Below are positions 7,750 to 15,387 of a DNA stretch of 36,889 nucleotides, piece by piece. The notes beneath the pieces are model-generated. The model had not been told where the DNA came from. It saw only the letters and a program-made list of their open reading frames with translations, and made no database searches. The position numbers were made by a program, and so were the translations under genes. The stretch is from Planctomycetota bacterium (GTDB lineage: Bacteria > Planctomycetota > JAJSAM01 > JAKLKS01), in contig JAKLKS010000009.1 of NCBI GenBank assembly GCA_023150535.1, positions 381 through 37,269 on the forward strand. Direction: 5' to 3'. Numbering within the stretch: the first letter of the stretch is position 1; every line of letters starts with the position of its first letter.

Positions 7750-8796
7750 CTACCTCGATCCCACAGAGACGCTCCCCGCCCCGGAGCGGACCGTGAGGGT
7801 GCCGCCCTTCCCGTCCCCGAGGGTCCCGCGGAGGGTCTTCGCGGCGTACTTCCCCTCGACGGACAGGGGGAGGTCGGTCTCCACGGAGCCCGCCTGCGTC
7901 CCCCCCTCCACGACGAGGGAGGCCGAGGCCGGGATCCGGACCTTCACGGACCCGGCGGAGGACTCGGCGCGGCACTCCCCGGAGAGGTCCCCCTCGACGG
8001 AGACCGAGCCGCCGCCGGACTTCGCGCGGACGGCGCCCTTCGCGCCGGACACGTCCACGGTGCCGGCCTTGGTCTCGAGGAGGAGGTCGCCGGCCCGGCC
8101 CTCGACCGCGATCGATCCGCCGCCGGTGGCCGCCTCCACGCGCCCGGCCCCGCCCGCCACCTTGATCGTCCCCGCGGCGCTCTCGAGGCGGAGGTCCCCG
8201 GCGCGATCCGCCGCCTTCAGGCTCCCGCCCCCGGTCTTCGCGGTCAGGGCGCCCTTCCCGCCCCCGACCTCGATGGACCCGGCGCCCGACTCGAGGGCGA
8301 GGTCCCCCTCGACCTTCCGGACCTCGATGCTCCCCCCGCCGGTCCGGGCCGCCAGGCCCTTCGCGAACCCCTCCGCCTCCACGGACCCGGCCCCGGTCCG
8401 GATCGAGGGGGCGCTCCCCGGGGGGGCGGTGACGACGAAGGAGACGGAGAGGTTGTTCCTCGATCCCTCGGTGACGTCCCAGCCGATGCTCACGGTGCCG
8501 TCCCCGTCCGACTCCGCCCGGACCCGGATGCGGTCGAGGTCCTTCTCCTCCGTCGCGTGGAGGGTCGCCTCGACGGTGACGGGGGCGGGGGTGCCGTCGG
8601 CGGCGGGGGGGGCGGCGCGGAGGGTGACGGAGCCGGCGTGGCTCTCCAGGACGACGGCGGGCTCCCTCCCGGCGGGGAGGGTGCGGACCGGCTCGGCCCG
8701 GGTGGCGCCGGGTCCGCCGGGGAGGTTGATGACGATGGAGGACTGCCGGCCGCAGGCCGCCGCCAGGAGCGCCGCCGCGAGGATCGCCGTCCGCAT
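7750..8796 (-). CDS. Lipoprotein with DUF4097-like beta-solenoid repeats
   Basis: The protein has 348 residues. The N-terminus MRTAILAAALLAAACGRQ is a lipoprotein signal with Cys15 as the lipidated residue. An ordinary beta-rich region follows (20-130). From about residue 135 the chain enters a strict 18-residue repeat running to about 279. Each repeat has a glycine corner (GAGS or GGGS, with AAGT and KAGT variants), a hydrophobic strand (SIEV-type), a second turn with Gly-Asp or Gly-Ala, and a second strand ending in Ser or Thr. Such repeats are typical of DUF4097 putative adhesins, which are predicted right-handed beta-helices. The start at 8796 is set by the signal peptide and the GGGAGGGAACACC ribosome site. 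It is probably tethered to the outer or cytoplasmic membrane. The function is unknown; surface adhesion or anti-sigma-linked sensing are the usual guesses for this family. Confidence 0.85.
   Translation of the reverse strand: MRTAILAAALLAAACGRQSSIVINLPGGPGATRAEPVRTLPAGREPAVVLESHAGSVTLRAAPPAADGTPAPVTVEATLHATEEKDLDRIRVRAESDGDGTVSIGWDVTEGSRNNLSVSFVVTAPPGSAPSIRTGAGSVEAEGFAKGLAARTGGGSIEVRKVEGDLALESGAGSIEVGGGKGALTAKTGGGSLKAADRAGDLRLESAAGTIKVAGGAGRVEAATGGGSIAVEGRAGDLLLETKAGTVDVSGAKGAVRAKSGGGSVSVEGDLSGECRAESSAGSVKVRIPASASLVVEGGTQAGSVETDLPLSVEGKYAAKTLRGTLGDGKGGTLTVRSGAGSVSVGSR
7960..8394 (-). repeat. Eight in-gene repeats of an 18-codon (54-bp) unit
   Basis: The region encodes seven consecutive units of exactly 18 residues and an eighth of 19. 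GAGS-type and GGGS-type corners alternate, giving a 36-residue super-period. The DNA copies have diverged while the protein pattern is kept, so the array is old rather than a recent slippage expansion. Confidence 0.8.
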
Positions 8797-8851
8797 GGTG
8801 TTCCCTCCCCCGGGGGGGCCGCCCTGCCGCCCCCTCCGGATTCCGACCGAC

Positions 8852-8857
8852 AATGTA
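8852..8857 (-). promoter_or_regulatory. -10 element TACATT of the DUF4097-like lipoprotein gene
   Basis: The minus strand reads TACATT from 8857 to 8852, 55 bp before the ATG at 8796. No good -35 hexamer was found at the usual spacing. Confidence 0.4.
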
Positions 8858-8981
8858 CACCCCCCGGCATCCCGCCTCATGGCCGGATGCCCGGATCCCG
8901 CACCCGCGGGGTCGCCCCGAAGCCGCGCCGCCGGCCCGCCGCGGAGGCAGGGTGCCCCCGCGGGACGGTCGGAGGTCCCAA

Positions 8982-9000
8982 CCCGGGACCTGGTCCCGGG
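8982..9000. promoter_or_regulatory. Perfect 9+1+9 inverted repeat before the ribosome site
   Basis: CCCGGGACC (8982-8990), T, GGTCCCGGG (8992-9000) lies 3 bp before the CAGGAGG ribosome site of the next plus-strand gene. As RNA it could fold with a 7-bp stem and a 5-nt loop beside the ribosome site. As DNA it could be an operator. No promoter for this gene was recognised in the 220-bp divergent gap. Confidence 0.4.
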
Positions 9001-9016
9001 GTTCAGGAGGTGCCTC

Positions 9017-10144
9017 ATGCGCACGGTCTTCGGTCTCGCGGTCCTGGCCGCCTTCGTCCTCGCCGGGGAGCCCCCCCCCGCGTCCGGGGAGACCTACACG
9101 GAGGGGCTGGTGGAGTCGAAGGACGACATGTCCAAGGGGGACTGGGACGGGCAGAAGGAGTGGGAGAGCAAGCCCCCGTCCTCGACGCCGAGCACCCCGG
9201 GCAACACCGGGCCGGCCCCGCCGGCCGGTGGGTCGGGCGGGACGCCGACGCCGACGGGGGGCACCACGGACGGAGGCGGGGACGGGACGACCGGCGGCGG
9301 CGGCGACCTCCCGGGCCCCGGCGTGCCCCACGCGGGCGGCGACGAGGAGGAGGACGACGGGGGCACCGACCTGCATCCGGGCGACGGTGGCACCACCAAC
9401 CCCGGGCCCGAGCCGGCCCCCCCGCCTCCCCTGAAGCCGGCCCCCCTCCCGGCCTGCTCCGGGAAGTTCGTGCTGAAGGAGAAGCAGCCGGCGGCCGAAC
9501 TCGTATCGAAGCAGACCCTCCTGACGAACCTCCTCTACCGGAACGACGTCTTCGCCTACATCTCCAACGGCTTCTGCCGATCGGAGTCCACCTGGTTCCT
9601 GGACGCCTTCGTGACGACCCGCGCCTACCACGACGACACGAAGGAGTACGAGGTGACCGTGGCCCTGGAGGGCGGATGCGCGAACTGCGCCCCGTACTTC
9701 GTCCTCGACGGGACCTCCTACATCAAGGCGGCGGCCAGGGTCCGGACCTCCTGGGGCGGGATCGACGCGGCCTCCACGGCGAAGGCGCAGGCCTCCACCG
9801 TGTGGACGGGGCTTCTCGCCTGCTCCGACGGCGCCGAAGCGCGCATCACCGACTGCCAGACCGGCGGGGAGCTCAAGCTGGCGATGGCCGGCCTCGAGTT
9901 CGTCGCAAGGGAATCGCGGTCCGACGCCACGGAGACCTCCACCGCGGGCAAGGGGGATCACAAGGACTCCCGCGACAACTCCGTGACGATGAAGGTGACC
10001 AACAACGCGACGGTGCACACCGACGCCTCGGGGACGGAGAACAACAGCCAGGCCAAGGCCCTCGTGGGGGAGACCATGAAGATCGCTGCGACGACGAAGT
10101 GCGGCGCCACGGCCACCTACGAACTGACCAGGATCTGCAGGTAG
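9017..10144 (+). CDS. Secreted Cys-rich protein of unknown function with Gly/Pro/Thr linker
   Basis: The protein has 375 residues. The signal peptide is MRTVFGLAVLAAFVLAGEPPPASG, cleaved near ASG-ET. Residues 50-140 are a low-complexity linker of Gly, Pro, Thr and an acidic run, as in extended surface stalks. The C-terminal 230 residues form a compact domain with eight cysteines (in ACSGKF, GFCR, GGCANC, LLACSDG, ITDCQTG, TKCGA and TRICR). The even number and regular spacing suggest disulfides and an extracytoplasmic site. The end is rich in Thr/Asn/Lys strands (VTMKVTNNATVHTD). I do not recognise the family. The ATG at 9017 is supported by the ribosome site at 9004-9010 and by the signal peptide; the frame is open much further upstream, but that part is antisense to the lipoprotein gene. 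Likely co-transcribed with the next gene unless the palindrome at 10167 stops transcription. Confidence 0.8.
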   Translation: MRTVFGLAVLAAFVLAGEPPPASGETYTEGLVESKDDMSKGDWDGQKEWESKPPSSTPSTPGNTGPAPPAGGSGGTPTPTGGTTDGGGDGTTGGGGDLPGPGVPHAGGDEEEDDGGTDLHPGDGGTTNPGPEPAPPPPLKPAPLPACSGKFVLKEKQPAAELVSKQTLLTNLLYRNDVFAYISNGFCRSESTWFLDAFVTTRAYHDDTKEYEVTVALEGGCANCAPYFVLDGTSYIKAAARVRTSWGGIDAASTAKAQASTVWTGLLACSDGAEARITDCQTGGELKLAMAGLEFVARESRSDATETSTAGKGDHKDSRDNSVTMKVTNNATVHTDASGTENNSQAKALVGETMKIAATTKCGATATYELTRICR

Positions 10145-10166
10145 GGGAACGGGTCGTCGGATGACC

Positions 10167-10192
10167 GGCGGGGCGCCCCGGGGCGCCCCGCC
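10167..10192. terminator. 26-bp perfect palindrome between two plus-strand genes
   Basis: GGCGGGGCGC, CCCGGG, GCGCCCCGCC is a perfect 26-bp self-complementary sequence, 22 bp after one stop and 27 bp before the next ATG. It can form a very stable stem. There is no T-tract, so it may be a Rho-independent-like terminator, an RNA end stabiliser or a protein site. Confidence 0.4.
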
Positions 10193-10219
10193 CACCCGCG
10201 ACCGGAGGGAGATCGGACC

Positions 10220-12019
10220 ATGAAACTGCGGAAGGGCGGGCTCATCCTCGTCGCCGCCGTGGCGGCGGCCTTCGTGGCCCTCTACGGGCCATGGAGGGGC
10301 AGGGGCCCCGACGGGGCCGGAGACGCGGCGCTGCGGTCCTCGGACCTGCCGGTCTTCTCGGACGCGGACGCGGGATCGGTCCCGGCTCCTCCACGGGACG
10401 ACGGGAAGGCGCTCTCCGGCCCCGGCTCCCTCGGGGGGGTCGTCCTCGACGGGGCCGGACGTCCCGTCGCCGGCGCCGAGGTCGCGGCGGCGGCCGAAGG
10501 GAATCCGAGACCGGTGCGAGGGGAGAGCGGTCCGGACGGCCGCTTCTCCCTCGCGGGCCTGCCCGCCGGAGTGGACCTGCTCCTCGGAGTCCGGTCCCCC
10601 GGCTTCGCGCCGACGATGGTGGGCTCCCTTCGAACGGGAAGGGATGACGTGACGCTCATCCTGCTGCCCCCGGCCCGCATCCGGGGCACGGTCCGTTCCG
10701 GCGCCGGGGAGCCCCGGCCGGGCGCCCGGGTGGACGTGCTCCTGCGGTTCCCGGGGGTGGCCCTCCCCCTTCCCGTCCGGGAGGCCCACGCCGACGAGAG
10801 CGGGTCCTTCTCCATCGAGGGGATCCCCCCGGTCGAGGGAACCGCGGAGGCGTCCTGGAAGGGCGCGACCTCCGGACCCGTCGGCTTCGATGCCGGGAGG
10901 GACGCGGGCTCCGCCTCCCTCGTCCTCATCGTGGACGAGGGACCCGCCCTCTCGGGCAGGGTCCTGAGCGCCGGGGGCGACCCCCTCGCCGGGGTGGACG
11001 TGTACGCGAAGACGCCCGGCGGCTACAGCCTGTCCACCGCCACCCGACAGGACGGAACTTGGAGCATCGCCTGCAAGGCCGCCGAGCCGCACGGCCTCAG
11101 GGTCTCGGACATCATGGGCCAGTACCTCGGCGCCGAACTCGACGAGGAGGTCACCCCTCCCCGCTCGGGCATCGATTTCACCCTGCAGCCCAATCCCAGG
11201 GCCCCCGGGTGGTTCTCCTTCCGCTGCGTGGATCCCTCGGGACGACCCGTGGAGCACCTGTTCGGCGAGGGAAGGTCCATCCCCGAGGGCGAGGCGGGGC
11301 TCGGCGAGTGGAAGCCGGGGGCCGACGGCGTCTTCCGCTCGGGGCACATGGGCGCGACGAAGCACGTCTACCGCTTCCGCTCCCCCCTCGGAACCGTCTC
11401 CACGGGCGAGTTCGAGGTCGTCGCGGGCAAGGTCACCGACCTCGGCCTCCTCCGCCTGTCCCCCGGCGCCCGGGTCCGGCTCCGGGTGGTGGACGACGCG
11501 GGCCGCCCGCTGGACGGCGCCCTCGTGCTCGTCGGGGAGACCCGGATCCCGGAGCGCCGCTCCGAGACCGACCCCGCGGTCTTCGACGTCCCCGGCCTTC
11601 CGCCGGGGAGCGGCGTCGTCCGCATCGCCCATCCCACCCGCGAGCGCCGGGAGATCCCCTGGGCCGCGGGCCCCGGGGAGACCGCCGACCTCGGCGACGT
11701 CGTCCTCGCCGCGGGGACCGGGACGGTCCGGGGGATCGTGAAGTCGGAGACCCACGGCCCCGTCCCCGGCATCACCCTCACCCTCACCATGAAGGGCATC
11801 TCCACCCGGGGCGACACCCACCTCACCACCGTCTCCGGCGCGGGGGGCCGGTTCGAGTTCACCGGCGTCGCCGCCGGCGAGTGGGAGAGCGCCTTCCTCC
11901 TCCCCGCCACCCCCGACGAACTCGACCGGGACGGGAAGCGGTCCCTCCTCTCCTTCCGCCGCGGCCCGGAGGTCGTCCTCGAGCCCGGCGGCACGGCCGA
12001 GATCGAGATCCCCTGGTGA
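10220..12019 (+). CDS. Membrane-anchored protein with carboxypeptidase-regulatory-like beta domains
   Basis: The protein has 599 residues. A basic start and one hydrophobic segment (about 7-22, GLILVAAVAAAFVALYGPW) anchor or export the chain. There is no lipobox Cys. The rest consists of serial CarboxypepD_reg/CNA-B-like beta-sandwich domains. Each begins with a pattern such as GGVVLDGAGRPVAGAEV, IRGTVRSGAGEPRPGARV, LSGRVLSAGGDPLAGVDV or VRLRVVDDAGRPLDGALV and continues to a GRFSLAGLPAG-type turn. I count at least five. These modules are structural or ligand-binding rather than catalytic. Planctomycetes and Myxococcota carry many such proteins on their cell surface. Its stop TGA and the stop of the convergent rhomboid gene together form TGATCA with no spacer. 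Confidence 0.85.
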   Translation: MKLRKGGLILVAAVAAAFVALYGPWRGRGPDGAGDAALRSSDLPVFSDADAGSVPAPPRDDGKALSGPGSLGGVVLDGAGRPVAGAEVAAAAEGNPRPVRGESGPDGRFSLAGLPAGVDLLLGVRSPGFAPTMVGSLRTGRDDVTLILLPPARIRGTVRSGAGEPRPGARVDVLLRFPGVALPLPVREAHADESGSFSIEGIPPVEGTAEASWKGATSGPVGFDAGRDAGSASLVLIVDEGPALSGRVLSAGGDPLAGVDVYAKTPGGYSLSTATRQDGTWSIACKAAEPHGLRVSDIMGQYLGAELDEEVTPPRSGIDFTLQPNPRAPGWFSFRCVDPSGRPVEHLFGEGRSIPEGEAGLGEWKPGADGVFRSGHMGATKHVYRFRSPLGTVSTGEFEVVAGKVTDLGLLRLSPGARVRLRVVDDAGRPLDGALVLVGETRIPERRSETDPAVFDVPGLPPGSGVVRIAHPTRERREIPWAAGPGETADLGDVVLAAGTGTVRGIVKSETHGPVPGITLTLTMKGISTRGDTHLTTVSGAGGRFEFTGVAAGEWESAFLLPATPDELDRDGKRSLLSFRRGPEVVLEPGGTAEIEIPW

Positions 12020-13195
12020 TCACCCCTCCAGCCGCAGCAGCTCCTTCCGCACGAACTCCCGCGTCGCCGGGTCCGGGTGCTCCTCCGCCGCCTGCCGCAG
12101 CCACCGCCGCGCCTCGGCGGCGTCCCCCTCCGCCTTCGCGTAGATGAGCCCCACGCGGAACTTCGCCTCGGGGGCCTCCGCCGCCCGCGGGTGGCTCCCG
12201 AGGAACCTCCGGTAGGCCTCCATCGCCTCCGCCACCCGGCCCCGCCTGAGGATCTCGTGCGCCACCTCGATCTCCACGTGGGGCGGCAGCACCTCCAGGC
12301 GCGGCTCCCCGATCCAGCGCCCGTAGAGCTCCAGCGCGAGGTCCATCCGCCCGTCGAGCACCGCCCCCACGAGCTGGTCCCGGAGGTCCGGCATCGGGAT
12401 CGTCCGCGGGGGCTCCGGCCGCCGCGGGTCGAAGGCCACCTCGGCGGCGGCCCCCCCGGGAGCGAACCCCGTGTCCCGGTCCCAGGCCGTGTGCGGCCCC
12501 CCCCGGAGGAAGGGCTTGAGCGCCAGCGCCGCCGCGATCCCCGCCAGCATCCCCCCCGTGTGGGCCGCGTAGGCGACCCCGCCCGTCCCCCCCTGCTGGA
12601 GAGCGCCGAGCAGGAGGTCCTGGACGAAGTACATCCCGATCACCACCAGCGAGGGGAGCGAGAAGGGGATGAGGAAGACGAGGAGCCACCAGACCATGCG
12701 GATGCGCGCGCGGGGGAAGAAGACGAGGTAGGCCCCCATCACCCCGGCGATGGCGCCCGAGGCCCCCACCAGCGGGAGCGTGCGCCAGGCCGCCTCCACC
12801 TCCTCGGGCGTGTGGCCGGCGACCTCGCCCCCCGGCCCCCCGAGGAGGAGGAACGCGAGGGAGGCCGCCACCCCCCAGCCGAGGTAGAGCAGGAGGTAAC
12901 CCGCGCGCCCCAGCTTGTCCTCCACGTTGTCGCCGAAGATGTGGAGGAACCACATGTTGCCGAGCAGGTGCCAGGGCCCCGCGTGCACGAAGAGGCAGGA
13001 GAGGAAGCGCAGCGGCTGCGGGTCCCCGGGGAGGAGCCCCCACCGGCGCGAGTCCTCGAGCGTGAGCTCGAAGAAGCCCTCGCCCCGGGCGACGTTCAGG
13101 GCGAGGAAGACCAGCGCGTTGAGCGCGATGAGCCCGGTGTTGACCAGGGGACGGCGGGCCGTCGGGTTCTCGTCTCCGACGGGAATGGGGAGCAC
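12020..13195 (-). CDS. Rhomboid-family intramembrane serine protease with TPR-like C-terminal domain
   Basis: The protein has 391 residues. Residues 1-230 are the rhomboid core: FVHAGPWHLLGNMWFL supplies the HxxxN motif (Asn80 oxyanion side), GASGAIAG carries nucleophile Ser146, and AAHTGGMLAG carries catalytic His212. About six hydrophobic helices surround them. Residues 270-391 are a soluble helical domain with TPR-like repeats (LALELYGRWIG, AMEAYRRFLGSHPRAAEAP, AEARRWLRQAAEEHPDP). This layout is common in rhomboids of planctomycetes and related phyla, where the tail probably recruits partners. The enzyme cleaves single-pass membrane proteins within the membrane. The ATG start gives a short cytoplasmic N-terminus. 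It lies upstream of the dehydrogenase-family gene on the same strand, but transcription runs away from it, so it forms its own unit. Confidence 0.93.
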   Translation of the reverse strand: MLPIPVGDENPTARRPLVNTGLIALNALVFLALNVARGEGFFELTLEDSRRWGLLPGDPQPLRFLSCLFVHAGPWHLLGNMWFLHIFGDNVEDKLGRAGYLLLYLGWGVAASLAFLLLGGPGGEVAGHTPEEVEAAWRTLPLVGASGAIAGVMGAYLVFFPRARIRMVWWLLVFLIPFSLPSLVVIGMYFVQDLLLGALQQGGTGGVAYAAHTGGMLAGIAAALALKPFLRGGPHTAWDRDTGFAPGGAAAEVAFDPRRPEPPRTIPMPDLRDQLVGAVLDGRMDLALELYGRWIGEPRLEVLPPHVEIEVAHEILRRGRVAEAMEAYRRFLGSHPRAAEAPEAKFRVGLIYAKAEGDAAEARRWLRQAAEEHPDPATREFVRKELLRLEG

Positions 13196-13220
13196 GCCGC
13201 GGACTCCGCGCCCGGCTCCG

Positions 13221-14381
13221 CTAGGGCGCCGCGGCCGCCCTGCGGGACTTCTTCGCGGCGGGCGCGGACTTCGCGGCCTTCCGCGCCGCGCCGTCGCGGG
13301 GCGCCCCGCGGACGGGGGAGACCGTCCGGCGGGCGCCCCGGATCCCGGCGGCGACCATGTCCCCGAGGACGCTCGTGGGGAGCGCCCCCGCGGACAGCGT
13401 GGTGACCCGGCCGGAGGTGAGCAGCGTGCGGACCGCCTCCTCCACGGCCCGGGAGGCGTCCTTCTCGCCCAGGTGGTCGAGCATCATCCCGGCGGCGCAG
13501 ATGGCCGCCAGGGGGTTGGCGGTGTTCTTGCCGGCGTACTTCGGGGCGGAGCCGTGGATGGGCTCGAACATGGAGACCCGCCCCGGGTGGATGTTGCCGC
13601 TGGCGGCGATCCCCATGCCGCCCACGAGCTGGGCGCCGAGGTCGGTCACGATGTCGCCGAAGAGGTTGGTCGTCACGATGACGTCGAACCACTCGGGGTT
13701 CTTCACCATCCACATGCAGGCCGCGTCCACGTAGGCGTGGTCCTGCTTGACGTCGTCGTACTCCAGGCCGACCTCGGCGAAGGTGCGCGTCCAGATGTCC
13801 TGGCAGCGGATGGCGTTGGCCTTGTCCACCAGCGTGAGCCGCTTGTGCTTGGACCGCGCCCGGCAGAGGTCGTAGGCGTAGCGCACGACCCTCTCCACGC
13901 CGGCCCGGGTGTAGATCATCTCCTGGACGGCGACCTCGTTGGGCGAGCCCTTCTTGAGGATCCCGCCGAGGCCCGCGTAGGCGTCCTCGGTGTTCTCCCG
14001 GACGACGATGAAGTCGAGGTGCTCGGGGCCGCGGTCCTTGAGGGGGCAGAAGCGGGCGTCGTAGAGCCGCACGGGGCGCAGGTTCACGTAGAGGTCGAGG
14101 CCGAAGCGGAGGCCCGAGATGATGGCGCGCTCGAGGAGCCCGGTCTCGACGCGGGGGTCCCCGATGGCGCCGAGGAAGATGGCGTCGAAGTCGTGGGCGG
14201 CCCGGAGGGCGGAGTCCGGGAAGGTCTCCTTCGTCTTGAGGTAGTGCTCGGCCCCGTAGGGCATCTGCACGGCCCTGTAGCGGAACCCGTGGACCTCGGC
14301 GGCCGCCTCGAGGACCTTGAAGGCCTCGCGGGTCACCTCGGGCCCGATCCCGTCCCCGCCGATCACGGCGATGTCGTGCAT
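13221..14381 (-). CDS. Isocitrate/isopropylmalate dehydrogenase family protein (LeuB-like) with basic tail
   Basis: The protein has 386 residues. IAVIGGDGIGPEVTREAFKVL at the N-terminus is the family start signature. ENTEDAYAGLGG is at the substrate loop, KANAIRCQDIW contains the catalytic Lys region, and NLFGDIVTDLGAQLVGGMGIAASGNI is the metal-Asp signature. EPIHGSAPKYAGKNTANPLA is the NAD-binding end. NAD-dependent beta-decarboxylation of a 3-substituted malate is expected. 3-isopropylmalate (leucine synthesis) is most likely, but tartrate or homoisocitrate types are possible. No other leu genes are near. An extra 25-30 residues of Lys/Ala/Arg (RKAAKSAPAAKKSRRAAAA) follow the normal end. 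The ATG at 14381 is chosen over a longer frame because of the GGAGGAA ribosome site and because the family begins at that point. Confidence 0.88.
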   Translation of the reverse strand: MHDIAVIGGDGIGPEVTREAFKVLEAAAEVHGFRYRAVQMPYGAEHYLKTKETFPDSALRAAHDFDAIFLGAIGDPRVETGLLERAIISGLRFGLDLYVNLRPVRLYDARFCPLKDRGPEHLDFIVVRENTEDAYAGLGGILKKGSPNEVAVQEMIYTRAGVERVVRYAYDLCRARSKHKRLTLVDKANAIRCQDIWTRTFAEVGLEYDDVKQDHAYVDAACMWMVKNPEWFDVIVTTNLFGDIVTDLGAQLVGGMGIAASGNIHPGRVSMFEPIHGSAPKYAGKNTANPLAAICAAGMMLDHLGEKDASRAVEEAVRTLLTSGRVTTLSAGALPTSVLGDMVAAGIRGARRTVSPVRGAPRDGAARKAAKSAPAAKKSRRAAAAP

Positions 14382-14511
14382 GTTCCGGTTCCTCCGCCCG
14401 ACGGCCCGGTGCGTCCCCCCCCGCGGGATCGCGGGATCCCCCCGGTCGACTCCGGGGGAGCCCCCCCGCGGAACGGCCGGCCCGCGTCGGCCCCGGGGGA
14501 GGATCGCGGGC

Positions 14512-14517
14512 ATTCTA
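14512..14517 (-). promoter_or_regulatory. -10 element TAGAAT of the dehydrogenase gene
   Basis: The minus strand reads TAGAAT from 14517 to 14512. It lies 130 bp before the ATG at 14381 in the 192-bp gap after the enoyl-CoA hydratase gene. The rest of the gap is GC-rich with no other feature seen. Confidence 0.35.
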
Positions 14518-14573
14518 GGCCCGCCCTCCCGGGGCGGTTCAGGAAACAACCGGTGGACCCGGGAGGGACGGCC

Positions 14574-15350
14574 TCAGAGGCCGCGGAAGGCCGGCTTCCG
14601 CCGCTCCAGGAAGGCCCCCGTCCCCTCCTTCATGTCCCCGGAGGAGGCCGCGAGCCCGAAGAGGAACCGCTCCGCCTTCATCCCCTCCCCGGGACCCGCC
14701 TCCTCGCCGCGCAGGACCGCCTCCAGGGCGAGGCGGAGCGCCACGGGCCCCTTGCCGAGGATCGCCCCGGCCAGCCTCCGCGCCTCCTCCAGGACCGCCT
14801 CGGGCTCGACGACCCGGTTGGCGAGCCCGAACCGGAGGGCGGTCTCGGCGTCGACGGGCTCCCCCGTCAGAATCATCTCGAGCGCCCTCCCCCTCCCCAC
14901 GACGCGCGGGAGGCGCTGGGTGCCGCCGTACCCGGGGATGAGCCCCAGGCCCACCTCGGGAAGGCCGACCTTCGCCGTGCGCGAGAAGACCCGGAGGTGG
15001 CAGGCGAGGGCCAGCTCGAGGCCGCCGCCGAAGGCGTAGCCGTTCACCGCCGCGATCACGGGGCGGCCGCACCCCTCCACGGCCTGCATGAGGGACTGCC
15101 CGCGGGCGGCGACCCCGACCGCGGAGAGCCCGGTCATGGTCGCGAGCTCCGCGATGTCGGCGCCCGCGACGAAGGCCTTCGGGCCGGCGCCGGTGACGAT
15201 CACGGCCCCGACCCCGGGATCGGCCGCGAGGCCCGCGAAGGCCCGCTCGAGGTCCCCCATCACCGCGTCGTTCAGCGCGTTCAGCTTGTCCGGCCGGTTC
15301 ACCGTCACCGTCGCGAGGCGGTCCGCCTTCTCCACGAGCACCGTCGTCAT
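14574..15350 (-). CDS. Enoyl-CoA hydratase/isomerase family protein
   Basis: The protein has 258 residues, the normal crotonase length. Both catalytic glutamates are present: Glu112 in NGYAFGGGLELALACHLRV and Glu132 in GLPEVGLGLIPGYGGTQRL. The oxyanion-hole segments FVAGADIAEL (60-69) and GYAFGGG (105-111) are intact, so an active trans-2-enoyl-CoA hydratase (beta-oxidation or butanoyl-CoA type, crt-like) is the simplest reading. The GTQRLPR motif supports a true hydratase over dehalogenase or naphthoate synthase members. The start is an ATG at 15350 with a GGGAGGAACGG ribosome site. It follows the VWA genes by 37 bp on the same strand and may be read through from them. The thiolase at 29.6 kb is not adjacent, so no beta-oxidation operon is seen here. 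Confidence 0.9.
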   Translation of the reverse strand: MTTVLVEKADRLATVTVNRPDKLNALNDAVMGDLERAFAGLAADPGVGAVIVTGAGPKAFVAGADIAELATMTGLSAVGVAARGQSLMQAVEGCGRPVIAAVNGYAFGGGLELALACHLRVFSRTAKVGLPEVGLGLIPGYGGTQRLPRVVGRGRALEMILTGEPVDAETALRFGLANRVVEPEAVLEEARRLAGAILGKGPVALRLALEAVLRGEEAGPGEGMKAERFLFGLAASSGDMKEGTGAFLERRKPAFRGL

Positions 15351-15387
15351 CCGTTCCTCCCTCCCGCGCGGGGGCGCCGGCCCCCGG

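Noticed and set aside
7793-9016. N-terminal extension of the Cys-rich secreted protein through the open frame before 9017
   Set aside because: This part is antisense to the DUF4097-like lipoprotein gene, and the signal peptide and ribosome site fix the start at 9017.
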